Source: Legionella sp. (lineage in GTDB: Bacteria > Pseudomonadota > Gammaproteobacteria > Legionellales > Legionellaceae). Taken from it: a stretch of 64,000 nt of DNA. Below the pieces are notes generated by a model. That model searched no databases. It was not told the DNA's origin and saw only the letters and a program-made list of their open reading frames with translations. Positions within the stretch are counted from its first letter, which is position 1. Every line of letters begins with the position of its first letter. Positions 27,042-36,315 of this stretch are shown piece by piece. Position numbers and translations under genes: made by a program. The stretch spans positions 62,001 to 126,000 of the forward strand of contig JAUXWR010000371.1 of the NCBI GenBank assembly GCA_030680075.1. Direction: 5' to 3'.

Positions 27042-27865
27042 AAAGTCCCTTTGTAAACAAAATTTGCAGTCCCTGTCAGTGAAATGGGTTCTTCTATAGA
27101 AGGCCACTCAACGAGAAGTAACCCACCTGGAAGCATCACTTCAATAGAAGCGCTCAGCTGATGGTATAATCGCCCAATGGCGGCCGCCGCGACGGCTCCA
27201 CTCCCGCACGCGCGAGTTTCCCCTGCACCGCGCTCATATACCCGTAAGTTAATGCGGTTGTTGTTAACTATTTCCATAAAACCCGCATTTGCTTCTTCGG
27301 GAAATAATGAATGTTCACTTATTTCTTTACCCAAACTGCTTACAGGTGTGTTGGCTAGATTGTTGACGACTGTAACTGCGTGAGGATTTCCAACACTAAT
27401 AGCATGAACACAATGAACTGTACCATTTTGTAATGGCAGAGAATAAAGAGGGGCTTGATTTTCCGCCTGTATCGGAATGTGGGCCGGAATAAGATTTGGG
27501 AGGCCAAAATCAACGGTCACGGTATCATCGTCATTGAGTTGCAAGTGCATGCGTGTTGTCTTTGTCGCGACCGTAATTCGCTTTTTATGGGTTAGTTGAT
27601 AAAAATGCACAAAACGCATAAGGCAGCGAGCCCCATTGCCGCATTGACCAACTTCTTGTCCATCAGCATTAAAAATACGATAGAAAAAATCAGTCCCTTC
27701 CTCGCGTGCGGGTTCAACGAGTAAACATTGATCAAAGCCCACGCCCGTATCTCTCCTTGCTAACGCAGTAATATCCTCTGTCGTTAATCGCACGGATTGA
27801 TTGATAGCATCGATGACCATAAAGTCATTGCCTAAACCATGCATCTTGGTGAAATATAAGGTCAT
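27032..27865 (-). CDS. dapF: Diaminopimelate epimerase
   Basis: A 277-residue enzyme that makes meso-diaminopimelate for lysine and peptidoglycan. Motifs: MHGLGNDFMVID at residues 8-19, the first catalytic Cys in GQCGNGARC and the second in ERGAGETRACGSGA. The ATG overlaps the lptM stop (ATGA), and the 3' end overlaps trkA. Confidence 0.97.
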   Translation of the reverse strand: MTLYFTKMHGLGNDFMVIDAINQSVRLTTEDITALARRDTGVGFDQCLLVEPAREEGTDFFYRIFNADGQEVGQCGNGARCLMRFVHFYQLTHKKRITVATKTTRMHLQLNDDDTVTVDFGLPNLIPAHIPIQAENQAPLYSLPLQNGTVHCVHAISVGNPHAVTVVNNLANTPVSSLGKEISEHSLFPEEANAGFMEIVNNNRINLRVYERGAGETRACGSGAVAAAAIGRLYHQLSASIEVMLPGGLLLVEWPSIEEPISLTGTANFVYKGTLCT

Positions 27866-27975
27866 TTGCTACTCGTTATTGAGTCAGGCGCTTCTGGAGC
27901 GGGCAAGTAGAGAGGGCCCTTTTGCCCACATGAAGAGAGCAGTAAGCTTAAAACAATACACCAAACAAATTTCAT
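27862..27975 (-). CDS. lptM: Small lipoprotein LptM (YifL)
   Basis: A 37-residue ORF read on the minus strand: a short signal peptide (MKFVWCIVLSL), a lipobox LLSSC, then the conserved GQKGPLYLP motif and a Pro/Ser tail. This is the LptM signature. In E. coli LptM sits upstream of dapF and helps LptD maturation; here its stop overlaps the dapF start, the same order. A GGGGTATT stretch precedes the ATG. Confidence 0.9.
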   Translation of the reverse strand: MKFVWCIVLSLLLSSCGQKGPLYLPAPEAPDSITSSK

Positions 27976-28145
27976 CACAATACCCCTATGCCTTTATTCT
28001 ATTAGGATAATGAATTCGAGAGAAAATCGCTATCTTATCTCTGGAGGGGCTAAAAATTTAATCTATAAATTAAGGTAAAAGATGAGCCTCCTACCTTGCT
28101 ATGCTTGTTCGCATTTAGGATAATTTAAGTTTTTTTGGAGCAAGA

Positions 28146-28811
28146 GTGTTAACCATTCAAGTGAAAGACCCCCAAATGAAAGCAGAGGCTTGTGTAATCT
28201 GGATGCATGGTTTAGGCGCTGACGCCTCTGATATGGCAGGATTAGCCAACCAGTTGCCCATTGCCCGACTACCGCTGCGTCATGTTTTTATTGATGCACC
28301 GTTGCGTCCCGTAACGATTAATGCCGGAATGAAAATGCGTGCGTGGTATGATATTTTTGACCTGACGTTTCGCACACGCGAAGATAGGGAAGGGGTTTTA
28401 CAGTCAGAAAAAGCAATTGTTGAGGTTATTCAACGTCAGATAGATGATGGCTTTCGAGCAAATCAGATAATACTGGCCGGATTTTCGCAAGGCGGTGCTA
28501 TGGCGCTTTATACGGCCCTACATTGTAATTTGCCTCTGGCAGGCGCCATCGCTCTCTCGGCCTATTTGCCGCTCGCCTTGGAATCCAAGCCGGTTATGGC
28601 GAAAGATACCCCTGTTTTTATCGGCTGTGGCCAATTTGACCCCCTCGTTTTAGCCGAGTGGACGTTGAAGACTAAAGAATGGTTAGTGGTCAATGGTTAT
28701 GCTCAGGTTACTTTAAAGCAATACCCGATGGAGCATTCCATATGCGCTGAAGAAATAAATGATGTTGTCAGCTGGTTATCGACACATATAAGAGGAGTTC
28801 AAACCATATGA
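28146..28811 (+). CDS. Carboxylesterase/phospholipase family protein
   Basis: A 221-residue alpha/beta hydrolase of the EstB/acyl-protein thioesterase type. It shows WMHGLGADASDM, RAWYDIFDL, the nucleophile elbow GFSQGGAMAL near residue 118, and an Asp in CGQFDPLV and His in PMEHSIC as the triad partners. It starts with GTG 28146, behind GGAG. Its stop overlaps the ratA start by four bases, suggesting one operon, though function with ratA is unclear. Confidence 0.88.
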   Translation: MLTIQVKDPQMKAEACVIWMHGLGADASDMAGLANQLPIARLPLRHVFIDAPLRPVTINAGMKMRAWYDIFDLTFRTREDREGVLQSEKAIVEVIQRQIDDGFRANQIILAGFSQGGAMALYTALHCNLPLAGAIALSAYLPLALESKPVMAKDTPVFIGCGQFDPLVLAEWTLKTKEWLVVNGYAQVTLKQYPMEHSICAEEINDVVSWLSTHIRGVQTI

Positions 28812-29236
28812 CTATCGTCAAAAAATCACGAGTAGTTCCTTTTTCATGTGAACAAATGTTTGGGTTGGTTAATAAAGTTGAGCAATATGCCGAATTTCTC
28901 CCTTATTGTTCGGAAAGCATGGTTCATCATCGCGATGAGGATGAGGTGCAGGCGACTTTGGTAATAACCGCAGCCGGAATGAGTAAATCCTTTACTACCC
29001 GCAATCGTCATCAGATTAATAAAATGATTGAGATTCGTTTAGTTGATGGTCCTTTCAGCCATCTGGAGGGGTTCTGGCGTTTTGATGAGGTTCCTGAGGG
29101 TTGTAAAATTTCCTTTGACCTTGAGTTTGAATTTGCCGGTCGGATGTTTTCATTGTTATTAGGGCCTGTATTTGAGCAGGTTACGGATAAAATGGTTGAT
29201 GCTTTTTGCGACCGTGCTGAGTCTTTATATGGTTAA
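28808..29236 (+). CDS. ratA: RatA/Coq10-type START-domain protein
   Basis: A 142-residue single START-like domain. VPFSCEQMFGLVNKVEQYAEFLPYC at the start, then GPFSHLEGFW and a final helix are typical. Homologues act either in ubiquinone binding or, in E. coli, as RatA/PasT, affecting ribosome association. The partner gene rnfH follows with an eight-base overlap, the usual pair. Confidence 0.9.
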   Translation: MTIVKKSRVVPFSCEQMFGLVNKVEQYAEFLPYCSESMVHHRDEDEVQATLVITAAGMSKSFTTRNRHQINKMIEIRLVDGPFSHLEGFWRFDEVPEGCKISFDLEFEFAGRMFSLLLGPVFEQVTDKMVDAFCDRAESLYG

Positions 29237-29501
29237 CGTTGAAATAGTTTACGTCAAAAGTGATAAATCCCTCGTCCATGAAAAATGCACGCTTTCCGAT
29301 GGTGCAACGGTTGCAGACGCCCTGGAGGTCAGTGGTATTCTGGTTAACTATCCGGAAACGGAGGGGCTTCAGTTAGGTATTTTTTCAAAGCGGGTAACAA
29401 CTGAGACGCGTCTTAAAAATGGCGATCGTATCGAAATATATCGCCCTCTGGTAAATGATCCAAAGGATAAAAGACGGTTGCGGGCAAAAATGACTAAATG
29501 A
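29229..29501 (+). CDS. rnfH: RnfH-family (UPF0125) protein
   Basis: A 90-residue ubiquitin-like beta-grasp protein. Features: VNVEIVYVKSDKS, VADALEVSGIL, LQLGIFSKRV and the C-terminal EIYRPLVNDPKDKRRLRA. It starts at ATG 29229 inside ratA. Pairing with RatA is standard; its biochemical role is unsettled. Confidence 0.92.
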   Translation: MVNVEIVYVKSDKSLVHEKCTLSDGATVADALEVSGILVNYPETEGLQLGIFSKRVTTETRLKNGDRIEIYRPLVNDPKDKRRLRAKMTK

Positions 29502-29522
29502 CATTTTTGCCCTTGATAAGCA

Positions 29523-29837
29523 TCAGGGATGATGCTCAATACGCGCCAGTCTGTTATTAGTAAAATACAGAATCAGGTTGCGAATTTGTGGGCGGGCGCT
29601 CCCTTTGCGCCAAGTGTAGGCATAGTCCCATCGGTTGTTATCAAACGTAGGGCTTAACAAGCTACTCCCCATTAAAATCGCGACATCTTCTTTACTCATG
29701 CCAACACGCAGACGCGCGATCTTTTCTTGGGGTAGTTGATTGCCTTGTTGCACAAAACGGCGTGAAAAATCGTAGGATGCACAATGCGTAAGTGTTAAAG
29801 TTAAAGCGATTGCCAGAAAGAGAGTACCAAGTCGCAT
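29523..29837 (-). CDS. bamE: Outer membrane assembly lipoprotein BamE
   Basis: A 104-residue lipoprotein of the SmpA/OmlA family. A signal peptide ends in the lipobox LTHC (Cys at residue 19). The mature part has EKIARLRVGMSKEDVAILMGS and WDYAYTWRKG, the BamE core. It is part of the BAM complex inserting outer-membrane proteins. It is divergent from fur, as in many gammaproteobacteria. Confidence 0.93.
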   Translation of the reverse strand: MRLGTLFLAIALTLTLTHCASYDFSRRFVQQGNQLPQEKIARLRVGMSKEDVAILMGSSLLSPTFDNNRWDYAYTWRKGSARPQIRNLILYFTNNRLARIEHHP

Positions 29838-29941
29838 AATTTTTTGCCCGTCATGAAAAATTTCGCCATAATACCATGACGTTTATAGAAAGACACCTGC
29901 ATCCAGGGGTCATAAAATCAGATAATCACCAAGGAGTAGTT

Positions 29942-30358
29942 GTGGAAGAAAGCCGGCAGTTAAAAGATGCGGGATTAAAAATTACTACACCTCGAGTGAA
30001 GGTGTTACAAATTCTTGAGCAGTCCTGTGACCACCATTTAAGTGCTGAGAATGTCTATAAAGCCTTACTTGATATGGGGGAGGATGTAGGGTTAGCGACG
30101 GTGTATCGCGTTTTAACCCAATTTGAAACAGCAGGGCTTGTTTCCCGCCATAATTTTGAAGGGGGGCACTCGGTTTTTGAGTTGACCCAAGGCGAGCACC
30201 ACGACCACCTGGTTTGTGTTAAATGCGGGCGAGTAGATGAGTTTATTGATGAGATAATTGAGCAAAGGCAGCGCTTAATTGCCGAACGCGCTAATTTCAA
30301 AATGACCGATCATGCATTGAATATTTATGGTCTTTGCCTTAATTGTCAGGATAAATAG
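29942..30358 (+). CDS. fur: Ferric uptake regulator
   Basis: A 138-residue iron-responsive repressor. GLKITTPRVKVLQILE and GLATVYRVLTQFE form the DNA-binding domain; the metal sites are the HHLSAENVY histidines, EGGHSVFEL, GEHHDH and the two CxxC motifs (CVKCG, CLNC). I start at GTG 29942 because an AAGGAG site lies six bases before it and the product then matches known Fur lengths; the frame from 29876 adds 22 non-conserved residues. It probably acts on the box before feoA. Confidence 0.95.
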   Translation: MEESRQLKDAGLKITTPRVKVLQILEQSCDHHLSAENVYKALLDMGEDVGLATVYRVLTQFETAGLVSRHNFEGGHSVFELTQGEHHDHLVCVKCGRVDEFIDEIIEQRQRLIAERANFKMTDHALNIYGLCLNCQDK

Positions 30359-30379
30359 GTCTCGTCTATCCGACAAAAT

Positions 30380-30457
30380 CCGGTGAACACTCCCTAACGG
30401 TCGCGGCTCGGTAGATCCCCTACCAACCGAGCCGCGCCCGTCAGGAAGCGTTCACGG
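30380..30457. repeat. REP-like palindromic pair, CCGAGCCGCG family
   Basis: GTGAACACTCCCTAACGG..CGGCTCGG is followed after about 14 bases by a near reverse copy ending TTCACGG, giving a long imperfect stem-loop after fur. It could act as a terminator or transcript stabiliser. Confidence 0.8.
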
Positions 30458-30512
30458 AGCATGAATATCCACGGGTTTTGAAAAATACAAAGATACCTTT
30501 TAACCGCCCAAT

Positions 30513-30544
30513 TCCGTGAACACTCCCTAACGGTCACGGCTCGG
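30513..30544. repeat. REP-like repeat, CCGAGCCGCG family (single arm)
   Basis: CCGTGAACACTCCCTAACGG followed by tcacggctcggg repeats the left arm of 30380-30457. The whole 30359-30655 gap holds these copies and the promoter of the next gene, and nothing else I recognise. Confidence 0.75.
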
Positions 30545-30655
30545 GAAAATCAAATCAATCAGGTCAGTATAAATTCGTGATAGCCTGAATTTATTAGTAA
30601 TGAACGCTATAATATGTGGTAGGTTACATTCAGATAATCACAAAGGACGCCCCAC

Positions 30656-32164
30656 ATGAACAACGATTTACAAATAGCCTATCAGGCAAAAGACGTACCA
30701 GTAATACAGTTAGGCGGCATCCTTCTGGATGGTAAATTACTTCCTGACGCACCCGTTAATCTCGTTTTAAAATCATTTAACCGTCATGGGTTGATTGCGG
30801 GGGCGACAGGCAGCGGTAAAACAAAAACCATGCAGGTGCTTTGTGAGCAGTTATCTCTTGCAGGCGTTCCGAGTCTTGTTATGGATATAAAAGGCGATAT
30901 TTCAGGCCTTGCGATGCCAGGGGTTGCGAGTGACTTTCTCTTGCAACGCAACCAATCGATAAAAGTTCCTTCTGATTTTCGCGCTTTCCCAGTGGAATTA
31001 CTCACTTTAAATGAAGCCTCCAAAGGGGTACCTATTCGCGCGACAGTGAGTGATTTTGGATCGCTACTTTTTTCACGCATGCTTGATATTAATGAAACGC
31101 AAGCGGGTGTTGTCACCATCATTTTTGAGTATGCCAAGTCTCGGCAACTACCCCTCATTGATTTGGCTGATTTAAAAGCGTTAATGCAATTTATACAAAC
31201 AGATGCAGGCCAGGCAGAAATCGAATCGCAATTTGGTGGAGTGGCCAGCTCATCCATCGGTACTATTTTACGTAAAATTATTGAGCTTGAATCCCAGGGC
31301 GGCGGGCAATTTTTCGGTGAGCCGGCTTTTAATGTCATGGATTTATTGCGGGTCAATAATCAGGGTGAGGGCATTATATCTATACTGCGTTTGATGGATA
31401 TGCAAGAAAACCCGAAACTCTTTTCTACTTTCATGCTCAAACTACTCTCTGATGTATACAGGCTTTTTCCTGAATTAGGTGACCCACTTAAGCCTAAATT
31501 AGTATTGTTTATTGACGAGGCCCATTTGATTTTTAATCAGGCCAGTAAAGCACTACTTAATTTAATGGAAACCATGGTGAAGTTAATTCGCTCCAAAGGC
31601 GTAAGTCTTATCTTCTGTACCCAGACGCCTAATGATATCCCCGATGCGGTATTAAGTCAGTTAGGCTTAAAAGTACAACATGCTTTACGCGCCTTCACGG
31701 CTAAAGACCGTCAGGCCATGAAGCTCGTTGCACAAAATTTTCCCCCTTCCGAATATTACAATACAGAACAATTATTAACCTCGTTAGGAATCGGGGAAGC
31801 ACTTTTAAGTGCATTGGATGAAAAGGGCCAACCTACGCCGTTAATCCAATGCCTGGTGCGAGCGCCAGAATCGCGCATGGGAGTGCTGAGTCCTGAGGAA
31901 ATAAATAATATTGTAGCCCAATCAGTGTTGTTCCCTCGTTATGGGCAACGGCAAAATACGCGCTCCGCTGCCGAAATTTTAGCAGAGGCAAGAGCTGCAA
32001 CATCTTCTTCAAATTCCGTGGAAAAACCTGCTAAAAAAGAAAAAGACGACCCGTCCATGATCACGACCTTAAGCAAAAACACCTTGTTTCGACAAGTGGT
32101 AAGACAAATGTTTCGGGAAATGACAACGGTTTTATTTAAATTAATGGGCATTAAACGTCGCTGA
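30656..32164 (+). CDS. HerA-like ATPase (YjgR/DUF853 family)
   Basis: A 502-residue P-loop ATPase. Walker A is GATGSGKTKTMQVL near residue 49, and Walker B is LVLFIDEAHLIF near 280, followed by RSKGVSLIFCTQTPNDIPD. These are the landmarks of the helicase HerA-like DUF853 family. A charged low-complexity stretch (EKPAKKEKDD) precedes a hydrophobic-basic tail. Cellular role is unknown. No nuclease partner is adjacent. Its end overlaps the convergent amidohydrolase gene by 14 bases. Confidence 0.88.
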   Translation: MNNDLQIAYQAKDVPVIQLGGILLDGKLLPDAPVNLVLKSFNRHGLIAGATGSGKTKTMQVLCEQLSLAGVPSLVMDIKGDISGLAMPGVASDFLLQRNQSIKVPSDFRAFPVELLTLNEASKGVPIRATVSDFGSLLFSRMLDINETQAGVVTIIFEYAKSRQLPLIDLADLKALMQFIQTDAGQAEIESQFGGVASSSIGTILRKIIELESQGGGQFFGEPAFNVMDLLRVNNQGEGIISILRLMDMQENPKLFSTFMLKLLSDVYRLFPELGDPLKPKLVLFIDEAHLIFNQASKALLNLMETMVKLIRSKGVSLIFCTQTPNDIPDAVLSQLGLKVQHALRAFTAKDRQAMKLVAQNFPPSEYYNTEQLLTSLGIGEALLSALDEKGQPTPLIQCLVRAPESRMGVLSPEEINNIVAQSVLFPRYGQRQNTRSAAEILAEARAATSSSNSVEKPAKKEKDDPSMITTLSKNTLFRQVVRQMFREMTTVLFKLMGIKRR

Positions 32165-32867
32165 AATTTTCTTTTAAAAGTAGTTTGAGTGTTGTGTCGA
32201 ACGCATGGATTAAAATAGTAAGAGCATGAGGGTCTCGTGTTAAGGTCTGATTGCTTTCCACCTCTATTCCCAAATAGTCCTCTATGGGAAATTTTTTGCG
32301 AAGGCTGGTAGTCAAGCTATCCGTATTGCCTTTGTAGGGATAATTCATTCGAATGCGAAGCGAGTTGCTGTGTTGTTTTAATAAATATTGCCAGCGTCTT
32401 GCCAGAGTTTTTTCCCCATGACGCTTGGGGTCATATAATAAGCCAATATCGGTATTACGAATTTCCCCATTTAAAATAGGGGTAAAGCTATGCATGGACA
32501 AATGCAAAACCTGGTGGCCTTCTGTAACCAATGCACAAATATCACGTTCCACCTGCTCTCTATAAGGCAAATAATACCTCGCAATCAAGTGATTTTTTTC
32601 TTCTTCTGAAAAATGAGCAGAAATTTCAGAAAAACAACTTGGGTGTGAGAGGCTTCGATTAAGATCAATCAATAATCGAGAGATTGTTGCGGTAGCGAGT
32701 TTACAGTCTAAGGAAGTCGTAAGACAGGTAGCAATTGTCTGGGTGCCGAAATCGATACCGCGGTGTGTTTGCAGCAAAGCCTCGTGACCTTCGAAATAAT
32801 GCTCATAAGCTGGCGGTATATAATTGACCGCGTGTTCGTTGGTAATAATTAATGCTAATGGTTTCAT
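32151..32867 (-). CDS. N-formylglutamate amidohydrolase family protein
   Basis: A 238-residue zinc hydrolase of the N-formylglutamate deformylase family. ITNEHAVNYIP, THRGIDFGT, RLLIDLNRSL, and LHLSMHSFTP are the family landmarks with the expected metal-binding residues. It is the last gene of a three-gene minus-strand operon with a GCS2 ligase and an ATP-grasp ligase; its start overlaps the GCS2 stop by four bases. In this setting it is unlikely to be a histidine-degradation enzyme and may trim an acylated glutamyl product. Confidence 0.85.
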   Translation of the reverse strand: MKPLALIITNEHAVNYIPPAYEHYFEGHEALLQTHRGIDFGTQTIATCLTTSLDCKLATATISRLLIDLNRSLSHPSCFSEISAHFSEEEKNHLIARYYLPYREQVERDICALVTEGHQVLHLSMHSFTPILNGEIRNTDIGLLYDPKRHGEKTLARRWQYLLKQHSNSLRIRMNYPYKGNTDSLTTSLRKKFPIEDYLGIEVESNQTLTRDPHALTILIHAFDTTLKLLLKENFSDV

Positions 32868-34087
32868 AAAGGGCTAAACATTTCATTGGTGAGCAAGCAA
32901 TGGCCTAGTTGACGATAGACTCGCGTCAATGTACTGCGACTGTGATCATTGCCACAAGCGCGAAGCAGGCGCTCACTAAGATTACCTTGACTCAAGATAT
33001 ATTCGAGAGATTGCTGAGTAACCCTGTCAAGGTCAGTACTCACGCGCTCGATGAGTTGTGCCCATACATCACGACAGGTTTTTGCAGACCGCGATAATTG
33101 CCATTGCGCGGCTAACTCTTTATCGTCAATCATCACACTAAGCCCATCAATTTTGGTTTTTTCATATAGATTTTTTAAACGCTCGGTTTCACAGGGTCGG
33201 TCCAAATAATAGTGCGATTGCTGCTGCCAGTTTTTTAAAATAGCAACAATTGCTTTAGCGATAGCAATATCAGCGTTGACACATTCTTGGGTATCAATAA
33301 TTCGTATTTCAATTGCTTTATAGGCAAATTTGGGGATAGCGGCTCTTGAATTCAGCCACTCATGTTGTAAAACCCCTTTGGGATCAAGAGCGCCGATGTC
33401 CTGATACATTGGCATCAGGATTTTTTGCCTATACTCACTTTCCGAGCAAATAAACTCAGGAATGACGCGACCGCTGATAGAAGGAATTCGTTGTTGATTT
33501 TTACCATAAAAATCAAGACGGGCGTCCAGCATGCCGGTGTATTTACCATCAAGAAAAGGGGAGCTTGCCGCAATTGCAGGTAACAGAGGGAGAATCAAGC
33601 GAATTACATTATGCAATTGCTTAAATTCATTATCATCAGCAAAAGGTAAATTGACATGCATACTTTGCAGATTCGACCATCCATGCCCCTCACAATTAAA
33701 AATGGCGTCATATTGTTGATAAATTTCATGATTACCATGAGGCCAGCGTTTGGTTTCTTTATGAGGATTCATCCACGGATGGGCGCCGGAGGGAATAAAT
33801 TGCAAATTATTTGCATGAAGTATTGGTTGAATCTTTTCGATAGTTTGTTGAAATGGTAAAGCCAATGGTGCATCCAGTGAGGCCGGTCCATTGTTTTTAA
33901 GCTCCAGAACATGCATTACCAACTCGTTACTGATGGCAATCTCATCCAGAGCTACTTCATTTACCTGTTTACCTGCCAGGGCTTGCAGGATTACATCACT
34001 TTTGGGTTGGACATTTAACGTATCTTTATCGACAAGCATGTATTCAATTTCAATACCAATAACAGAGAACAGCGAATAATCAGACAT
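32864..34087 (-). CDS. GCS2-family glutamate-amine ligase
   Basis: A 407-residue glutamate-cysteine ligase type 2 homologue. The N-terminal VIGIEIEYMLVDKDTL carries the metal-binding acidic residues; FIPSGAHPWM, NLQSMHVNLPF and FAYKAIEIRIID are further family blocks. Members condense glutamate with an amine or amino acid; the acceptor is unknown. I use ATG 34087 (MSDYSLF). The start overlaps the preceding ATP-grasp gene. Confidence 0.85.
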   Translation of the reverse strand: MSDYSLFSVIGIEIEYMLVDKDTLNVQPKSDVILQALAGKQVNEVALDEIAISNELVMHVLELKNNGPASLDAPLALPFQQTIEKIQPILHANNLQFIPSGAHPWMNPHKETKRWPHGNHEIYQQYDAIFNCEGHGWSNLQSMHVNLPFADDNEFKQLHNVIRLILPLLPAIAASSPFLDGKYTGMLDARLDFYGKNQQRIPSISGRVIPEFICSESEYRQKILMPMYQDIGALDPKGVLQHEWLNSRAAIPKFAYKAIEIRIIDTQECVNADIAIAKAIVAILKNWQQQSHYYLDRPCETERLKNLYEKTKIDGLSVMIDDKELAAQWQLSRSAKTCRDVWAQLIERVSTDLDRVTQQSLEYILSQGNLSERLLRACGNDHSRSTLTRVYRQLGHCLLTNEMFSPL

Positions 34088-35534
34088 AACCATGTTTCCT
34101 GCGAATACGTTGTAAAAAGACGTTCATAATTTGTTGATATAAAGACTCACCGAGAATTCTGTCTTCAATGCCAAAGTCGATATTGGGATTGTCATTGACT
34201 TCAATAACATAGTGTTTATCACCATGACTCTTAATATCTACACCGTATAATCCATCGCCAATCAAACGGGTGCTCTTCAAGGCCGTTTTGATTACCGCTT
34301 CGGGAACTTCGTGAATGGGAATGGTTTCGCATTCACCCTCTATTTTTTCTTTTTGAGCATCCCAATTATAAATTTGCCAGTGATTTTGAGCCATATAATA
34401 ACGACAGGCAAAAATGACTTTATTATCAAGAACCCCGATACGCCAGTCAAACTCCGTGGGAATGAATGGCTGCACCAGAACTAAATCCGAGGTTTTAAAA
34501 AATTGGTGTAATGATTTTTGTAAGGTCTTGCAATCAGGTATTTTAATAACGCCATGAGAGAATGCACTATCGGGTTTCTTAAGTACACAGGGAAACTCGA
34601 TATCAGGAATTGCTTCATCATATTTACTTAAAAATAAAGTTTCGGGGGTGAGAATCTGGTGGGTGCGCATCAATTCAGCAAGATAAACCTTATTACTGCA
34701 TTTAACGATAGACTGTGGATCGTCAATAACCACCATATTTTCCTGCACCGCCCGGCGCGCCATGCGATAGGTATAATGATTAACTGATGTTGTCGCGCGG
34801 ATGAACAGTGCGTCATATTCCGCAATGGTTTTACTATCATTTTTTTCAATAAAATCAACATTCAATCCCATCTCTTCGCCCGTATGCACAAAAAAATCCA
34901 GTGCTTTTTTATTGGAAGGGGCGTTTAATTCACCAGGATCGATAAGGATTGCCAAATCGTGATAACGTTGTTTCTTTCGCCATTGGTGAAAGCGTTTTTT
35001 TGATAAATAGCTTTCGGCCGCTTCCTTCATAAAATCAAGATGGTGCGGCGGCACGTCGATGAGTGATAGGGGTTGCAGATTTTTTATACGCCACTGCTTT
35101 TTTCTTTCCAGGGTGAACCGAATCATCGGCAATGGAAAAAGACCATGAAGTTTTTTAGCTAAAGCGGCGTGTCTTTTTGCCATATTCTGGCCAAAATAAA
35201 GGCTTAAAATGAACTCATCCGTTTTAATATCATGAAGGCAGTGATCAATTTCCTCATCAATTTCCTGAGAAATCAATTTTGATAAACTAGTGTTAAGAAC
35301 GTCTTGAATACTATGAACAGAAGGAATAGCTTTGTGATCGCGAGCATGAGCGAGTAAAGAAACATAATAGCCTATTGTTTGATGATTGTAGGACTGGCAG
35401 AGGTTGATAACGCGTAAGGTTTGAGATTGATTATAATTTTCACTGGATAAATAATCTGTTGCATGCACTACGGTCGCAAGTGGACTTAAAAACTCCCAAC
35501 TGGGGGGTTCATCGGTTACAATGATAGTTTGCAT
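34080..35534 (-). CDS. RimK-like ATP-grasp ligase with N-terminal RLAN-type domain
   Basis: A 484-residue protein. The first 190 residues resemble the RimK-associated N-terminal domain; the ATP-grasp domain follows with FIRATTSVNHYTYRMARRA, CVLKKPDSAFSHGVIKI and VIEVNDNPNIDFGIEDRIL. ATP-grasp ligases add amino acids to carboxylates. It heads the operon with GCS2 and the N-formylglutamate amidohydrolase; ends overlap by a few bases, implying coupled translation. Product unknown, probably a small glutamyl peptide. Confidence 0.85.
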   Translation of the reverse strand: MQTIIVTDEPPSWEFLSPLATVVHATDYLSSENYNQSQTLRVINLCQSYNHQTIGYYVSLLAHARDHKAIPSVHSIQDVLNTSLSKLISQEIDEEIDHCLHDIKTDEFILSLYFGQNMAKRHAALAKKLHGLFPLPMIRFTLERKKQWRIKNLQPLSLIDVPPHHLDFMKEAAESYLSKKRFHQWRKKQRYHDLAILIDPGELNAPSNKKALDFFVHTGEEMGLNVDFIEKNDSKTIAEYDALFIRATTSVNHYTYRMARRAVQENMVVIDDPQSIVKCSNKVYLAELMRTHQILTPETLFLSKYDEAIPDIEFPCVLKKPDSAFSHGVIKIPDCKTLQKSLHQFFKTSDLVLVQPFIPTEFDWRIGVLDNKVIFACRYYMAQNHWQIYNWDAQKEKIEGECETIPIHEVPEAVIKTALKSTRLIGDGLYGVDIKSHGDKHYVIEVNDNPNIDFGIEDRILGESLYQQIMNVFLQRIRRKHGYV

Positions 35535-35841
35535 TCCTTGCCCTCAGGTTAAATCTGAACTCAGCATATCCATTTGTTCACACTGTTTTCAGGTTGAAAA
35601 TCTATAAATCATTGTTATCGTTTCATGAGCTTTATTGCTTGAAAAGTACAATATCCCTGCTCTTGATTACTATAGCGCGCTCTGCCGTTGCGGTACAGGT
35701 TAGTCTTTCATTAATCTGGCTAGAATCATAATCGCCCCGGTTAGAGCGCTACTTTAAATAATTTATAGCCCTATTTTTAACGTTAGACGCCTGCACCAGC
35801 TTTGTCAAATTAGGGAGGGGATTTTTATCCTAACGTGAATT
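35535..35841. other. Intergenic region without a recognised gene
   Basis: 307 bases upstream of the ATP-grasp gene. It contains a weak inverted pair (TAGCGCGCTCT near 35672 and AGAGCGCTA near 35743) and must hold the operon promoter. No ORF with a start signal was seen. Confidence 0.5.
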
Positions 35842-36315
35842 TCAGTTCAATACTTTGAGCGAAAGTTCAAGGGTAAAATCAGCCACCAGATCGGGCGCTT
35901 CGGGATAGTTTACAAACGCTTTTATCGGAATTAGTTTATTAATTCGCTCACCAGACTTTGATGATTCTTCAAGCATAGCTTTAACAACATCGCCGCTATC
36001 GGCAATAAAATAAACATCAGATTCAGGGCGTTTGATAAATTGCGCCTGAAAAGATTTAAATGCCAGGGATACTTTCAATTTAGCGCGTTTTGCATGATAA
36101 AAACCATGCAGTCCCCCGGCAATATCAGCACCAACGGCCAATGCACCAAAATACATTGAGTTGAGATGATTTTTGCTACGACGGTTTAGTGCAAGCTTGA
36201 TAACAATTTGTTGGTCAGAAAGAGTTAATAGCTTAGGTCTTAAATGGCCAATTAGAGGAACCTGGACATGCCCAAAATACCAGAGAAAAAATTTAAAGCG
36301 GGTAAAAGGTGTCAT
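35842..36315 (-). CDS. DUF4442 hotdog-fold protein (thioesterase-like)
   Basis: A 157-residue protein with a single hotdog-type fold: LNRRSKNHLNSMYFGALAVGADIAG in the middle is the conserved block of DUF4442, related to acyl-CoA thioesterases. No catalytic assignment can be made. It overlaps the BON-protein gene stop by four bases, so both are one unit. Confidence 0.8.
   Translation of the reverse strand: MTPFTRFKFFLWYFGHVQVPLIGHLRPKLLTLSDQQIVIKLALNRRSKNHLNSMYFGALAVGADIAGGLHGFYHAKRAKLKVSLAFKSFQAQFIKRPESDVYFIADSGDVVKAMLEESSKSGERINKLIPIKAFVNYPEAPDLVADFTLELSLKVLN

Noticed and set aside
35640..35780. Possible tRNA in the gap upstream of the ATP-grasp gene
   Set aside because: No cloverleaf with T-loop and anticodon stem could be drawn.
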